Assembly (NCBI RefSeq): GCF_006538325.1
Contig: NZ_BJKK01000021.1
Location: 1-64,000, forward strand
Direction of reading: 5' to 3'
DNA: 64,000 bases
From: Alteromonas sp. KUL42
GTDB taxonomy: Bacteria > Pseudomonadota > Gammaproteobacteria > Enterobacterales > Alteromonadaceae
Shown piece after piece: positions 1 to 7,589 of this stretch. Position 1 is the first letter of the stretch; every line of letters begins with the position of its first letter. A program made the position numbers and the translations under genes. The notes beneath the pieces are model-generated. The model saw only the letters and a list, made by a program, of their open reading frames with translations, had not been told where the DNA came from and did no database searches.

Positions 1-142
1 CGGAGACGATATTTACAGCTTTTTCGAAAATTTCGTTCTGTTGGTCAGTCATGTTAAGTGTGAAGCGTGGTTGAAGTTTTTGTCCATCTGGTTTAGTTGG
101 AGCTCCCCTTCCACTACTTTTTTGATGATTTTTATCGGACAT
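1..142 (-). CDS. hypothetical protein, 5' part only (runs off the left edge)
   Basis: Forty-seven codons are visible from an ATG at 142 reading leftward, preceded on that strand by a good AGAGAAGG ribosome binding site. The N-terminus is basic and polar, then reads RFTLNMTDQQNEIFEKAV, a strand-then-helix pattern that could open a ribbon-helix-helix DNA-binding fold. Such small proteins often act as relaxosome or plasmid regulators, but too little is visible to assign it. It is too short for most ORF callers. Confidence 0.55.
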   Translation of the reverse strand, partial: MSDKNHQKSSGRGAPTKPDGQKLQPRFTLNMTDQQNEIFEKAVNIVS

Positions 143-219
143 AAAAGCCTTCTCTACCGTGGGTTAAATAAAGGTTTATATTATCACTGGTAATTGGCTT
201 TTATGTTTGTAGAAATAAT

Positions 220-1350
220 TTAGTCAAGTATTCCAAGTCTTCTTATTTGTTTTTGTGGAACTAAATTAAATGCTTCAAGAAATCGTCTCCAATGCGCATA
301 TTTAATAAACCTGTAATTTACTTTTGTCTCTCCATCACGCTCAATTTTACTGGCCGCTCTGAAGTTTGATAGATACGAAAGAGTCAACCGGTCTACGCTC
401 ATCAACATTGACAGCTCCCCAAACGTATATCCTGTCCAAAATAACATGGCTCTTAGTTCGAATGGTGTCGGAGGCGCATATTCAACAGTGGTTAATTCGA
501 AGTGGGGTTTTACTCTATCTTTGTAAATTCTAGACTTTGAACCAATTTCAATTTCAAATGATTCAGCAAAAAACTGTTTTATTTCATTAATTGGGATGTT
601 TGTATTCGATATAGACTGTGTATCTGAATAACCTGGATTTTTGACCTCGGCACTTAGTGCTGCTTCAGCTATTGTTGGAACGCGCCGAATATAGTTTGTA
701 TTATTAATACCAAGAATGTTTCTAAATACACGCCACTCATCAAGAGTTAGTGTGCATTTTGCGGAGTGAATTACTGATTTAGAGTGATCATTTTTTGGGT
801 TTACATACTCAAGGTTTTCATTGATTACTACCCCACCCCTATGGACATTGTGTTTTAACGTTTCAAAATTAATATTAGATTTATTAGCGATGTCTTCAAG
901 AGACAGTCCTGATAGCCCACACAATAGAAAAAGTTCATGTTTAGTAGGCAGTACAGCTGTGGTTTCTAAAACTTCTTCTCTCACATCTATGTATCGAGGT
1001 TTTAAAATAAGCTTTTCTGACAGCCCAGCCGCTTCAGTCAACATGCACCATAGTGCTGATGGGAACTTATTTCCCTTAGCATATGATTTTTGTGAGATAT
1101 AGCTGTTCATTTTGACACGTTTGACAGACAGAAATCTGCCCATATCACCTGTTGACATCCCTGTCACTTCTTTGAAATGACCAATATCACTCGGAGTTGG
1201 ATCTGAGTATTCGGGATTTGGCTTCATTATCCCTTTCGGGTTTGAGTAAAAAGGCTTCTGTAGGCATTCACGGTTGAAATTCTTAAAAACTTCGCTTTCG
1301 CTTCCAAGATTAAAGTGACTGTGAAGAAATGTAGATAGTGATTCGTTCAT
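220..1350 (-). CDS. protein with three HTH-like repeats, function unknown
   Basis: 376 residues, not recognised as a named family. Three internal segments share a pattern: a PT/TP turn, a helix, a G(M/L/Y)(S/T)xx(D/E)(M/I/L) helix start resembling an HTH turn, then a region ending in a W or Y and L. They start near residues 50, 133 and 292. Segment 1 reads PTPSDIGHFKEVTGMSTGDM and segment 3 reads PTPFELRAMLFWTGYTFGEL. A triplicated HTH would suit a DNA-binding regulator or an iteron-binding replication factor. It is transcribed away from the dyad-rich spacer. No membrane segment or signal peptide is visible. Confidence 0.75.
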   Translation of the reverse strand: MNESLSTFLHSHFNLGSESEVFKNFNRECLQKPFYSNPKGIMKPNPEYSDPTPSDIGHFKEVTGMSTGDMGRFLSVKRVKMNSYISQKSYAKGNKFPSALWCMLTEAAGLSEKLILKPRYIDVREEVLETTAVLPTKHELFLLCGLSGLSLEDIANKSNINFETLKHNVHRGGVVINENLEYVNPKNDHSKSVIHSAKCTLTLDEWRVFRNILGINNTNYIRRVPTIAEAALSAEVKNPGYSDTQSISNTNIPINEIKQFFAESFEIEIGSKSRIYKDRVKPHFELTTVEYAPPTPFELRAMLFWTGYTFGELSMLMSVDRLTLSYLSNFRAASKIERDGETKVNYRFIKYAHWRRFLEAFNLVPQKQIRRLGILD

Positions 1351-1448
1351 TAAGTATCTCCTGTTATACGCGATGAATAATCAAAATTCCCGCAATTAGG
1401 TGAATCATACAGTAATTTATGTATACTATCGGGGTGAAGTAAAAAATA

Positions 1449-1469
1449 GCGAAACAATTTTGTTATCGC
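1449..1469 (+). promoter_or_regulatory. weak copy of the leader hairpin HP1
   Basis: GCGA pairs with TCGC, and AACA pairs with TGTT with one bulged A before TCGC. This is the architecture of the hairpin found before the accessory genes at 44-59 kb. A TATACT box lies about 27 nt upstream, and the same A-rich run precedes the stem. The loop sequence differs from the other copies, so this one is tentative. Confidence 0.4.
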
Positions 1470-1509
1470 GTGGTAAAAGATTGTAAGCCTTAGTTAAACG
1501 TAATTTGGC

Positions 1510-1564
1510 TGACTAACACATCACGATACTTCCTTCTAGAGGGAAGTATCGGATGTGTTAGTCA
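1510..1564. repeat. long inverted repeat, 23-bp stem
   Basis: The left arm TGACTAACACATC-A-CGATACTTCC pairs with the right arm GGAAGTATCGGATGTGTTAGTCA. All 23 pairs are perfect apart from one bulged A, with a 7-nt loop. No T tract follows (AAATAAAGG), so it is not a typical terminator. It may be a protein-binding dyad, an sRNA, or part of a leader for the small gene that follows. Confidence 0.75.
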
Positions 1565-1581
1565 AATAAAGGTCAAATCAA

Positions 1582-1755
1582 ATGTTTAATTTAGGTATAT
1601 ACACCGCAGAATTTTTAAGCGTCATAATCTTTGAATGCGCTTTGCCTATAGGAACTCTTACTTGGATGTTGTTCTGGTCACGGGCAAGGAGGCAGATAGA
1701 TTATTCCAAACAGCGAGCTACTATGGCATCGCATATGAGGAGCAACTATGTGTAG
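1582..1755 (+). CDS. small membrane protein, 57 residues
   Basis: ATG preceded by AAAGG at a normal distance. The sequence has one hydrophobic segment (residues about 11-33, containing VIIFECALPIGTLTWMLFW) followed by a basic tail, suggesting a single-pass inner-membrane protein with a cytoplasmic C-terminus. A strong terminator follows at 1821-1854. An HP1-like hairpin and a long inverted repeat lie in its 5' region. Function is not recognised. Confidence 0.5.
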   Translation: MFNLGIYTAEFLSVIIFECALPIGTLTWMLFWSRARRQIDYSKQRATMASHMRSNYV

Positions 1756-1820
1756 TGTGGTTGTTGCCAGCTGTTCAATTTTGAGCATTACGCAACAACT
1801 AACAACTAAGATACCAAGAA

Positions 1821-1854
1821 GTGAGTTACTGATTTCAGTGCTCACTTTTTTTTC
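1821..1854 (+). terminator. intrinsic terminator
   Basis: GTGAG-tt-ACTGA-tt-TCAGT-g-CTCAC is followed by eight T. It ends the transcript of the small membrane protein and separates it from the regulatory spacer before the EAL gene. Confidence 0.8.
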
Positions 1855-1865
1855 CTTCTCAAAAG

Positions 1866-1879
1866 TTCTACATGAAGAA
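1866..1879 (+). promoter_or_regulatory. 14-bp site TTCTACATGAAGAA, copy 1
   Basis: Near-palindrome found eight times in the window. This copy lies in the spacer before the EAL gene, the first of three there. See the finding on these sites: candidate ParB (centromere) or regulator operator. Confidence 0.6.
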
Positions 1880-1984
1880 AATTGTTCCTACCCTCAGTGG
1901 TATGTGGTGTTATACCTTAGTTTAATAGACGGAAGTTTAATCACTCCATGAATGTGCGCTCCCCCAAAAAGTGTAATTTGAAAA

Positions 1985-1998
1985 TTCTACATGAAGAA
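1985..1998 (+). promoter_or_regulatory. 14-bp site TTCTACATGAAGAA, copy 2
   Basis: Exact copy, immediately left of dyad element A. Confidence 0.6.
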
Positions 1999-2016
1999 TA
2001 ATTTGTTAGTGACTTA

Positions 2017-2149
2017 GGGAGTGACTATGGATGTCTAAGGGAGGTAACTGAATGTATAAGTTGTGGTCAAATCCCGTAGGGTTGTCCATGATTTATACAT
2101 TCAGTTATCCCCAGTTTTCCGAATGGAAAAGTCACCATAGTTGAGCGAC
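2017..2149 (+). repeat. foldable repeat element A
   Basis: A perfect 15-bp stem (TAACTGAATGTATAA at 2045 with its complement at 2093-2107) encloses a smaller hairpin (TGGTCAA / TTGTCCA). A second hairpin, TTTTCC-gaat-GGAAAA, follows. An outer helix pairs ACTATGG (2024-2030) with CCATAGT (2135-2141). Related elements occur at 24064 and 49896 with changed arms but the same pairing. It is flanked on both sides by the 14-bp site and precedes the EAL gene. Confidence 0.7.
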
Positions 2150-2152
2150 TGT

Positions 2153-2166
2153 TTCTACATGAAGAA
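2153..2166 (+). promoter_or_regulatory. 14-bp site TTCTACATGAAGAA, copy 3
   Basis: Exact copy directly right of element A and 81 bp before the EAL start. Confidence 0.6.
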
Positions 2167-2247
2167 ATAAACGTTATTTTTTTCAACAGATTTCTGGGCA
2201 TGCCAAGATGTTACTATTTTGATTCGTTTATCAATGGGTATTAAGGC

Positions 2248-2991
2248 ATGAATTATTCCGCTTCAACCGCTTCACTTGCGGTTAAGTCATTTGGGTACAT
2301 CTTTCAGCCTATCGTTGACTTAAGTGGGAATGTTGTCGCATTTGAAGCGTTAGCTCGATGTAGTGTTAGAGAAAATATTAGCGTATATCGTGGTAGTTCA
2401 AAACTGATTGGTCTAATTCCATTTGAAAAGCAATGTATAGAATTTTTCTCATCTGTCTCTCAGTTATTTTATTTGTATGGTGGGGAATATAGGTACTCTT
2501 TCAATATAGAGCCTTCAAATTGTAGTATGGAGCATCTGGCATTAATTTATGAAATAGCAAACGAATACAGAGTTCCTAGAAATTTGATTGATTTAGAAGT
2601 TATTGAAAAGTCGAGAGATGAGTTGTTTAAACCTGCGTTAGAACTTGCTAAAGATATGGGATTCTCATTGGTGTTAGATGACTTCGGTGCAGGCTACTCC
2701 AACGTCGAATCGCTCTTGGACTATCCCTTCGATAAAATCAAATTTGATAAGGTCTTCATGCAACATGATAGCTTAACTAAAAACCTCTTGTGTGCTGTTC
2801 ATGATGTCATTAAAAATCACGGCTTTTTGACGGTTATAGAAGGGGTTGAAAACGTAGATATTATGAACTTTGCTAAGCGAATAGGTGCTGATTATTACCA
2901 GGGCTGGCTTTTTGGCCGAGGAAATAGCTTGCAGGATACGTTACATAATGAGAATCACATTAAGCGAAAATGGGTAACTGAAATTGTCTGA
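2248..2991 (+). CDS. EAL-domain cyclic-di-GMP phosphodiesterase
   Basis: 247 residues, essentially a lone EAL domain without a sensor part. EALAR (residues 33-37), the metal-binding Glu of LEVIE (about 125), DDFGAGYSN (about 144), the catalytic Lys in IKFDK (about 165), VIEGVE (about 197) and the closing YYQGWLFGRG are all present. The family hydrolyses c-di-GMP to pGpG in the cytoplasm, and this copy looks catalytically complete. It overlaps the next gene by a few bases, so the two are probably co-translated. On a mobile element it could alter host motility, biofilm or pilus use; that role is inference. Confidence 0.9.
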   Translation: MNYSASTASLAVKSFGYIFQPIVDLSGNVVAFEALARCSVRENISVYRGSSKLIGLIPFEKQCIEFFSSVSQLFYLYGGEYRYSFNIEPSNCSMEHLALIYEIANEYRVPRNLIDLEVIEKSRDELFKPALELAKDMGFSLVLDDFGAGYSNVESLLDYPFDKIKFDKVFMQHDSLTKNLLCAVHDVIKNHGFLTVIEGVENVDIMNFAKRIGADYYQGWLFGRGNSLQDTLHNENHIKRKWVTEIV

Positions 2992-4087
2992 TACTAAATC
3001 AAAAACATTTAAAGAGTGGGTGGCGCATAACTGCCCTACTCTGGAGGATAAAATCAACTTGTGTTTTGACGAGTTAGTTCAAGCTGCGAGTGTAGTTGAT
3101 ATTAACTTTGCTCAATGCAGGTTGAGTCAAGGTAAGTTGAAGAGTAGAGATATATCTGTTTATGAAGAGGCAAGTAAAGGTCGCTGCCGTGTGTATTTTA
3201 ATATTAATAAATACAATGGCGATGAATTTCCTCACTTTGTTTTTCAGAATTTTAGAGTCGGTTATTCAGATAAGATGACGGGGAAAGCGTGTCCGTCTGT
3301 GGTTAATACAACGGGTGTTCTTTTTGAAAAATATAAGGAAGGTTGCGACCTTAGACGTAAAAGTTTTAAGGCAAGAATTAACGATGTTGCTCCAGCTCCC
3401 AACCGAATGTTAATGGTTAATGAACTTCGCCGTTGGTTCTCAAAATTGGAAGCCTACGGCAACAAGGGCCGTCAACTCGAATACTTCGTAAATAAAGGTA
3501 TTCATATGGATTGGGTAGTAGAAGAGCCAAATTTAGATATTCGCCTTGGTTATTCGCCAAGGTATGGCCGATGGTCTGCTATTCCAATGCGTTATCTTCA
3601 TCAAGATACTTTCATGGGCTTTGTTCGCATATACAAAGATGGAAAGAAAATACAGATGAGGGAGTTTGATCCATCAGGGCTTTGTCATTATCTCCCATCT
3701 GATGAGTCAGCCTCAGATATAAAAAATGTTAAGACTATGATTCTTCAAGAGTCGTTTGTTGATATGTTTTTTGCTCATAGAATGACACAGGAATTGGGGT
3801 TGAAAGGAGTAGCTAACGTTGCTGGGTTGTTTGCAGATAATTTGCCAGTACTTGTTGAAACTATAGAGAATGAGTTGCCTGATATAACTCGTGTTTTACT
3901 TATTTATGACAATGATGTTTCCCAAAAAGGTTTGATGGTTTCAGAAGTCTGTAGAAAAATATGTTCTAGATTAAGTGTTGCGTGTTTTGAGCGAAGTGAC
4001 TTATCAGCAATGGTTGTTGGCTACAATTATGAGCATGCAAAAAAGGAGTTCGCGAAGCTTCTCAAGCATGCTTTTTCTAATAATTAA
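2984..4087 (+). CDS. TOPRIM-domain primase-like protein
   Basis: 367 residues, starting at a TTG that overlaps the EAL stop. The C-terminal part reads ILQESFVDMFFA, then GVANVAGLF, then VLLIYDNDVSQKG. This is the order of the DnaG-type TOPRIM fold: an acidic Glu after strand 1, then a DxD motif. The N-terminal 200 residues have no zinc ribbon that I can see. The family includes plasmid primases and other nucleotidyl-transfer or hydrolysis enzymes that act on DNA. It probably serves replication or the lagging strand of transferred DNA. The gap to parA contains a promoter palindrome. Confidence 0.65.
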   Translation: MSDTKSKTFKEWVAHNCPTLEDKINLCFDELVQAASVVDINFAQCRLSQGKLKSRDISVYEEASKGRCRVYFNINKYNGDEFPHFVFQNFRVGYSDKMTGKACPSVVNTTGVLFEKYKEGCDLRRKSFKARINDVAPAPNRMLMVNELRRWFSKLEAYGNKGRQLEYFVNKGIHMDWVVEEPNLDIRLGYSPRYGRWSAIPMRYLHQDTFMGFVRIYKDGKKIQMREFDPSGLCHYLPSDESASDIKNVKTMILQESFVDMFFAHRMTQELGLKGVANVAGLFADNLPVLVETIENELPDITRVLLIYDNDVSQKGLMVSEVCRKICSRLSVACFERSDLSAMVVGYNYEHAKKEFAKLLKHAFSNN

Positions 4088-4114
4088 GAAAAAAGCCTTT
4101 CTAAAAATATTAAA

Positions 4115-4128
4115 TTCATTATAATGAA
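4115..4128 (+). promoter_or_regulatory. palindromic promoter box TTCATTATAATGAA, copy 1
   Basis: Perfect 14-bp palindrome containing a consensus TATAAT, upstream of parA. The same 14-mer occurs at 7551-7564. A repressor dimer binding here would cover the -10 box. Confidence 0.6.
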
Positions 4129-4133
4129 AAAAG

Positions 4134-4147
4134 TTCTACATGAAGAA
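4134..4147 (+). promoter_or_regulatory. 14-bp site TTCTACATGAAGAA, copy 4
   Basis: Exact copy between the parA promoter and the preferred parA start at 4163. Its position in the parA leader suits autoregulation of parAB or a centromere. Confidence 0.65.
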
Positions 4148-4162
4148 TTTTTGGGGGATTTA

Positions 4163-5002
4163 ATGGGAAAGATAACTAACGTAGGGTTTCAGAAAGGTGG
4201 TGTCAATAAAACTACCATAACAATCCTATTAGGGCTATATGCAGTTGAGCAGGGCGATAAAGTTTTAATTATTGATGGTGATGCTCAAGTGGACGTAAGT
4301 CGAATAATGGGTATGCCTTCTGACTACAATGGCCCTAGCTCTGATTTATTATTTCAAAAAGCACCAGATGAATTCAAACAAATTTGGAGCTCTAACAGTA
4401 AGCCTCTTCTCCCTGTTTCAGGTTGGGGTTGTCGTTTGCCAAGTGGGGTAGATGATATAGGTAGTGTAATGCACTTAGTTCCTGCTAATGCTGGAGCAAT
4501 GGCGAATATAAATGATAGTAAGAATTCTGCATTCATTAGCAACTTCAAGCAAAACTTGGCTTTTCTTTCTCAGTTCTATGATCATATTTTCATAGACACT
4601 CCTCCTCAATTAGGGCTGGTACAATATGCATCAGTATGTGCTTGTACCGGCTCGGTAATGCCTCTTATCGCTGACTATGATGTATGTGGCCCAGAGAAAG
4701 TGAAAAAGTATTTTCAACTTTATAACTCGGCAAAGAAAATTCATAACCCTAAATTGGGTATCCCTGTCGTTGTATTGAGTTCGGTCGATGCGCGGGGGAA
4801 GTTAGTCAATCAATATGTTAAGTGGGCCAGAGAGTCGTTCGGCAAGAACATGACTGAGAAGTATATCGAATATTCACAGTCTGTTAATAACGCAAAAAAT
4901 GAGCGGCGAGCTGCTTGGTTTAGACCTTCTAGCGGTAATGACAGAACAAAAGGTGCGGCAATTCGTAGAGTTGTTGCTGATATTTATAGTCGTCTGAGGT
5001 AG
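4163..5002 (+). CDS. parA: ParA-family partition ATPase
   Basis: Deviant Walker A at residues 11-18 (KGGVNKTT), Walker A' region IIDGDAQVD (about 35-43) and Walker B FIDTPPQLG (about 143). I prefer the ATG at 4163 because GGGGG precedes it and the longer reading frame from 4124 would translate the 14-bp DNA site. Family role: segregation of the element with the ParB partner encoded seven bases downstream. Odd: the usual KGGxGKT has Asn in place of Gly just before the catalytic Lys, which may change nucleotide handling. The length (279 residues) is normal for type Ib/Soj-like proteins. Confidence 0.88.
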   Translation: MGKITNVGFQKGGVNKTTITILLGLYAVEQGDKVLIIDGDAQVDVSRIMGMPSDYNGPSSDLLFQKAPDEFKQIWSSNSKPLLPVSGWGCRLPSGVDDIGSVMHLVPANAGAMANINDSKNSAFISNFKQNLAFLSQFYDHIFIDTPPQLGLVQYASVCACTGSVMPLIADYDVCGPEKVKKYFQLYNSAKKIHNPKLGIPVVVLSSVDARGKLVNQYVKWARESFGKNMTEKYIEYSQSVNNAKNERRAAWFRPSSGNDRTKGAAIRRVVADIYSRLR

Positions 5003-5008
5003 TAACGA

Positions 5009-6226
5009 ATGGGAAAAGTTAGTGATCAAATGGAGGAGTTGGATTTTGAATCGCTCCTGTCCAGCACAGAACCAAGTGTTAATGATTTTGATGGTGAGGT
5101 TTTAACAGATGTTGACGTTAATACTATCAGGCGATTTGAACTCAATAGAGAGTTGAGTGAGCAAGAGATCGTAGATGCAGCTGAGCAATTAGCTGCCGAA
5201 AACTGGGATTTGATGAATCCCGTTGTCCTCATTCCGGACGATGAGAATATTGTAGATTATATAGTCATGTCGGGCGAGAAGCGCTGGAGGGCTTTTAAAT
5301 ACGGCGGTCAGAAGCTTATAAAAGCGCGTATTCGAGAGGATTTAACGCCACGCCAAGCGCATCGTTTAAATATTAAAGCGAACACAGAGACTGTTCAGGA
5401 AGATTTACCGACATATGCAAAACGTCTAAAAGTTTACAAGGAAACGTACAATGTCTCTGTTAAAGAGATGGCTGAAGAGTATAAACACTCATCGGGGTAT
5501 ATAAGTGATTATATTAATCATCTATGGAAGATTAGAGAGATAGATATTACTCGTAAATTACATGATGATGACGGTGTTAAAGATATGCTAATTCATAAGC
5601 ACCTGATTATGATTTATGGAAGAAGTGAATCAGCGGCTCGCTCAATAGTTGCTTTTGGAAAGGCTAATAATTGCTTCAATCGTGATTATGTTCTAGGTGC
5701 ATACAAAATGAGTCATGCGGATATAGAACAAGATTTAATGAAGTGGTATGCAGCTGGGCTTACTAAAGAAGCACTGAATGAAATTATCAGCCCAGAAGAA
5801 CGTTCTAATGAAAATGATACAAGGAAAGATTCTCGCGAATCTAGTCCAGTAGTTCCGATATCTACAGACGTATCAAACGAAGACTCATCAAACTCTGACG
5901 GGGCGAGTGAGTATGCCACCCCTGAAGTTAGTGAGAAGGAAGAGGGGGAGGAAGTATCTGAGCGCTCATCTGGATTGTCCCTGTTGTCAGAAGAGTCTCA
6001 TATTGAAGACGTCCACGAAGAGCCAGAGTTCATTGAAGTTGCTGGGGGGGCATGCCGAAAGCGCGCTTTGGCTGCTGCGGAAATATCAGTAGAGTACCAA
6101 GGTTCTAATTATTTTCTCGACCTCAACTATGTATCAGTGGAAGAGGATAAGATAGTCATAGTTAGTGTAAGTGGTGACAAGCTTGTCGTTAGTCCATCTG
6201 AAGTCAATATAGGCTATGTCAGTTAG
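5009..6226 (+). CDS. parB: ParB-family centromere-binding protein
   Basis: 405 residues. An N-terminal ParB/Srx-type core carries VMSGEKRWRAF (about 90-100), the counterpart of the GERR box that binds CTP in ParB proteins. A helix-turn-helix stretch follows (about 150-170, KEMAEEYKHSSGYISDYI). Residues about 270-340 are acidic and serine-rich, probably a flexible linker, and a short C-terminal domain may dimerise. It is in an operon with parA and ends at a strong terminator. Its DNA site is not known; the repeated TTCTACATGAAGAA is the best candidate in the window. Confidence 0.85.
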   Translation: MGKVSDQMEELDFESLLSSTEPSVNDFDGEVLTDVDVNTIRRFELNRELSEQEIVDAAEQLAAENWDLMNPVVLIPDDENIVDYIVMSGEKRWRAFKYGGQKLIKARIREDLTPRQAHRLNIKANTETVQEDLPTYAKRLKVYKETYNVSVKEMAEEYKHSSGYISDYINHLWKIREIDITRKLHDDDGVKDMLIHKHLIMIYGRSESAARSIVAFGKANNCFNRDYVLGAYKMSHADIEQDLMKWYAAGLTKEALNEIISPEERSNENDTRKDSRESSPVVPISTDVSNEDSSNSDGASEYATPEVSEKEEGEEVSERSSGLSLLSEESHIEDVHEEPEFIEVAGGACRKRALAAAEISVEYQGSNYFLDLNYVSVEEDKIVIVSVSGDKLVVSPSEVNIGYVS

Positions 6227-6248
6227 AATAACCTGCAAGATGAACGAA

Positions 6249-6279
6249 AACCCTAGCTATAAGCTAGGGTTTTTTTTTA
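6249..6279 (+). terminator. intrinsic terminator after parAB
   Basis: Ten-bp stem AACCCTAGCT-ata-AGCTAGGGTT running into a T tract. Confidence 0.9.
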
Positions 6280-6294
6280 CCAATATTTAAAAGT

Positions 6295-6720
6295 TTGAAA
6301 GGGAAGATGGTAATTACTAATCGTAAATTAGCTGTCGCAGTGAGTGAGTACGTGAAAGATATCGATGCTTATATGTTGGGGTTTCACGAAGTTGAGTTTA
6401 GACGTCTAACTAATTCGCTTCGTATTCGAGCAGATATTACCGCCATGAGTATTACTAGAGCTATATCTAATAGTCCTCTGTGGCGGTATCGATTTCAATA
6501 TGAGGATGAGGGAGAGATAAAGCTTTGGAGCCCTTTTATCGATTCATGTTCTTTCAATGATTTTAGGCGCAACAAAGTTATTAGGGTTGATTACTTAGGA
6601 GACGATGTTTCTGAGTCGTTGAAACATGAAATGATGACTAGCTGTATGCATTGGTGTCGACGCTTTTCCGTAAGAGGAGTACCAGTTTCCCCCAAAGGAA
6701 GAGAGTATGCTGTGGGGTAG
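6295..6720 (+). CDS. hypothetical protein
   Basis: Up to 141 residues, not recognised. The upstream start at 6295 is TTG; an ATG at 6307 lies just after AAAGGGAA, so either could be used. The protein is basic and mixed alpha/beta, without signal peptide or membrane segment. It contains two Cys in a CMHWC pattern near the C-terminus (about residues 120-124). It overlaps the next gene by 14 bp, and both sit between parAB and a gene typical of ICE maintenance modules. Confidence 0.6.
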   Translation: MKGKMVITNRKLAVAVSEYVKDIDAYMLGFHEVEFRRLTNSLRIRADITAMSITRAISNSPLWRYRFQYEDEGEIKLWSPFIDSCSFNDFRRNKVIRVDYLGDDVSESLKHEMMTSCMHWCRRFSVRGVPVSPKGREYAVG

Positions 6721-7513
6721 GGCCGTAAAAAGAACTTTTCCAGATGACATTATTAGGCGTCTTAATATTCTGCGTTCACAGATATTAAATATGAGTGGAA
6801 TTTCTGATGTGATGTTTGATGTTATGATAGGCGCTCATTTAGCAGACAATATAGATCTGATTGATGATGCTAAATTACTATCTTTGGTGTCTTCAGTTAT
6901 CGGTGATGAGTATTTTTATCACGCATCCAGAAAAGCAAGTGTATATCTTGTGTTGCTACTTGTAGTTTCAGAGTTGAGAGCGAGTAAAATATTCAAAACG
7001 GATAAAGATAATGGTGTGCATCATCATCTAGAATTACTTTGTATAACGCAGTTTTACTCGTTTATTCACTCAACACAAGAGGGTTATAAGTGGATAAATT
7101 CCTTTCATGGTTTAATGCACGAAGCATGGCTTTATTTAAAGTCAAAGAGGGGAAGGTTTTCACCTCATATAAAAATTCTACATGAAGAAACTCAAGAAAG
7201 CATTGAATTGGCTTCATCTCTGTCGAGAACCAGTGATGAAGATGAAAATGACGATGTTGAAGAGGATTTCAGCGAAGCTACCAATTCTGAAATTGGTTCT
7301 TTGTTTGTTAGCGAGGGTGAAGCGGCTACGTCTGATGAAGAGGTGTTCAGTATGATGAATGGCGAAGACGATAGTTCGGACAATCCAGAAGTAAAAGGAA
7401 AAGGCGGTCAAAAGCCTTATGAAAAATCGGAAGTAATTGATGATGAATCAATTGATATTCATAGCGAAACAGAGTCTGAGTCAGTCCTTGATATTGCAAA
7501 GCTTATTGGTTAG
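6707..7513 (+). CDS. hypothetical protein with acidic C-terminal tail
   Basis: 268 residues. The first ~165 are a mostly helical domain. The last ~100 are strongly acidic and Ser-rich, like the linker of the neighbouring ParB. No known family recognised. The coding sequence contains an exact 14-bp TTCTACATGAAGAA site at 7176-7189, so the site occurs inside genes too. The start overlaps the upstream stop, implying coupling. Confidence 0.6.
   Translation: MLWGRAVKRTFPDDIIRRLNILRSQILNMSGISDVMFDVMIGAHLADNIDLIDDAKLLSLVSSVIGDEYFYHASRKASVYLVLLLVVSELRASKIFKTDKDNGVHHHLELLCITQFYSFIHSTQEGYKWINSFHGLMHEAWLYLKSKRGRFSPHIKILHEETQESIELASSLSRTSDEDENDDVEEDFSEATNSEIGSLFVSEGEAATSDEEVFSMMNGEDDSSDNPEVKGKGGQKPYEKSEVIDDESIDIHSETESESVLDIAKLIG
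7176..7189 (+). promoter_or_regulatory. 14-bp site TTCTACATGAAGAA, copy 5 (inside a gene)
   Basis: Exact copy within a coding sequence and away from any promoter, which favours a centromere-like role over a simple operator. Confidence 0.5.
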
Positions 7514-7550
7514 CAATAAAACAAAAATAAGTATTCCATTGGCCATTAAT

Positions 7551-7564
7551 TTCATTATAATGAA
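7551..7564 (+). promoter_or_regulatory. palindromic promoter box TTCATTATAATGAA, copy 2
   Basis: Identical to the box before parA, here 26 bp before the start of the next gene. Shared control with parA is likely. Confidence 0.6.
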
Positions 7565-7589
7565 ATTGATGGGACAGTGAGGTATTTAT

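Noticed and set aside
1748..1951. 67-codon plus-strand frame as a gene
   Set aside because: It runs through a strong terminator (1821-1854) and a 14-bp DNA site and has no protein-like features.
4124..4162. Longer ParA start at 4124
   Set aside because: The extra 13 codons are the translated 14-bp DNA site and a promoter palindrome; ATG 4163 has a proper ribosome binding site.
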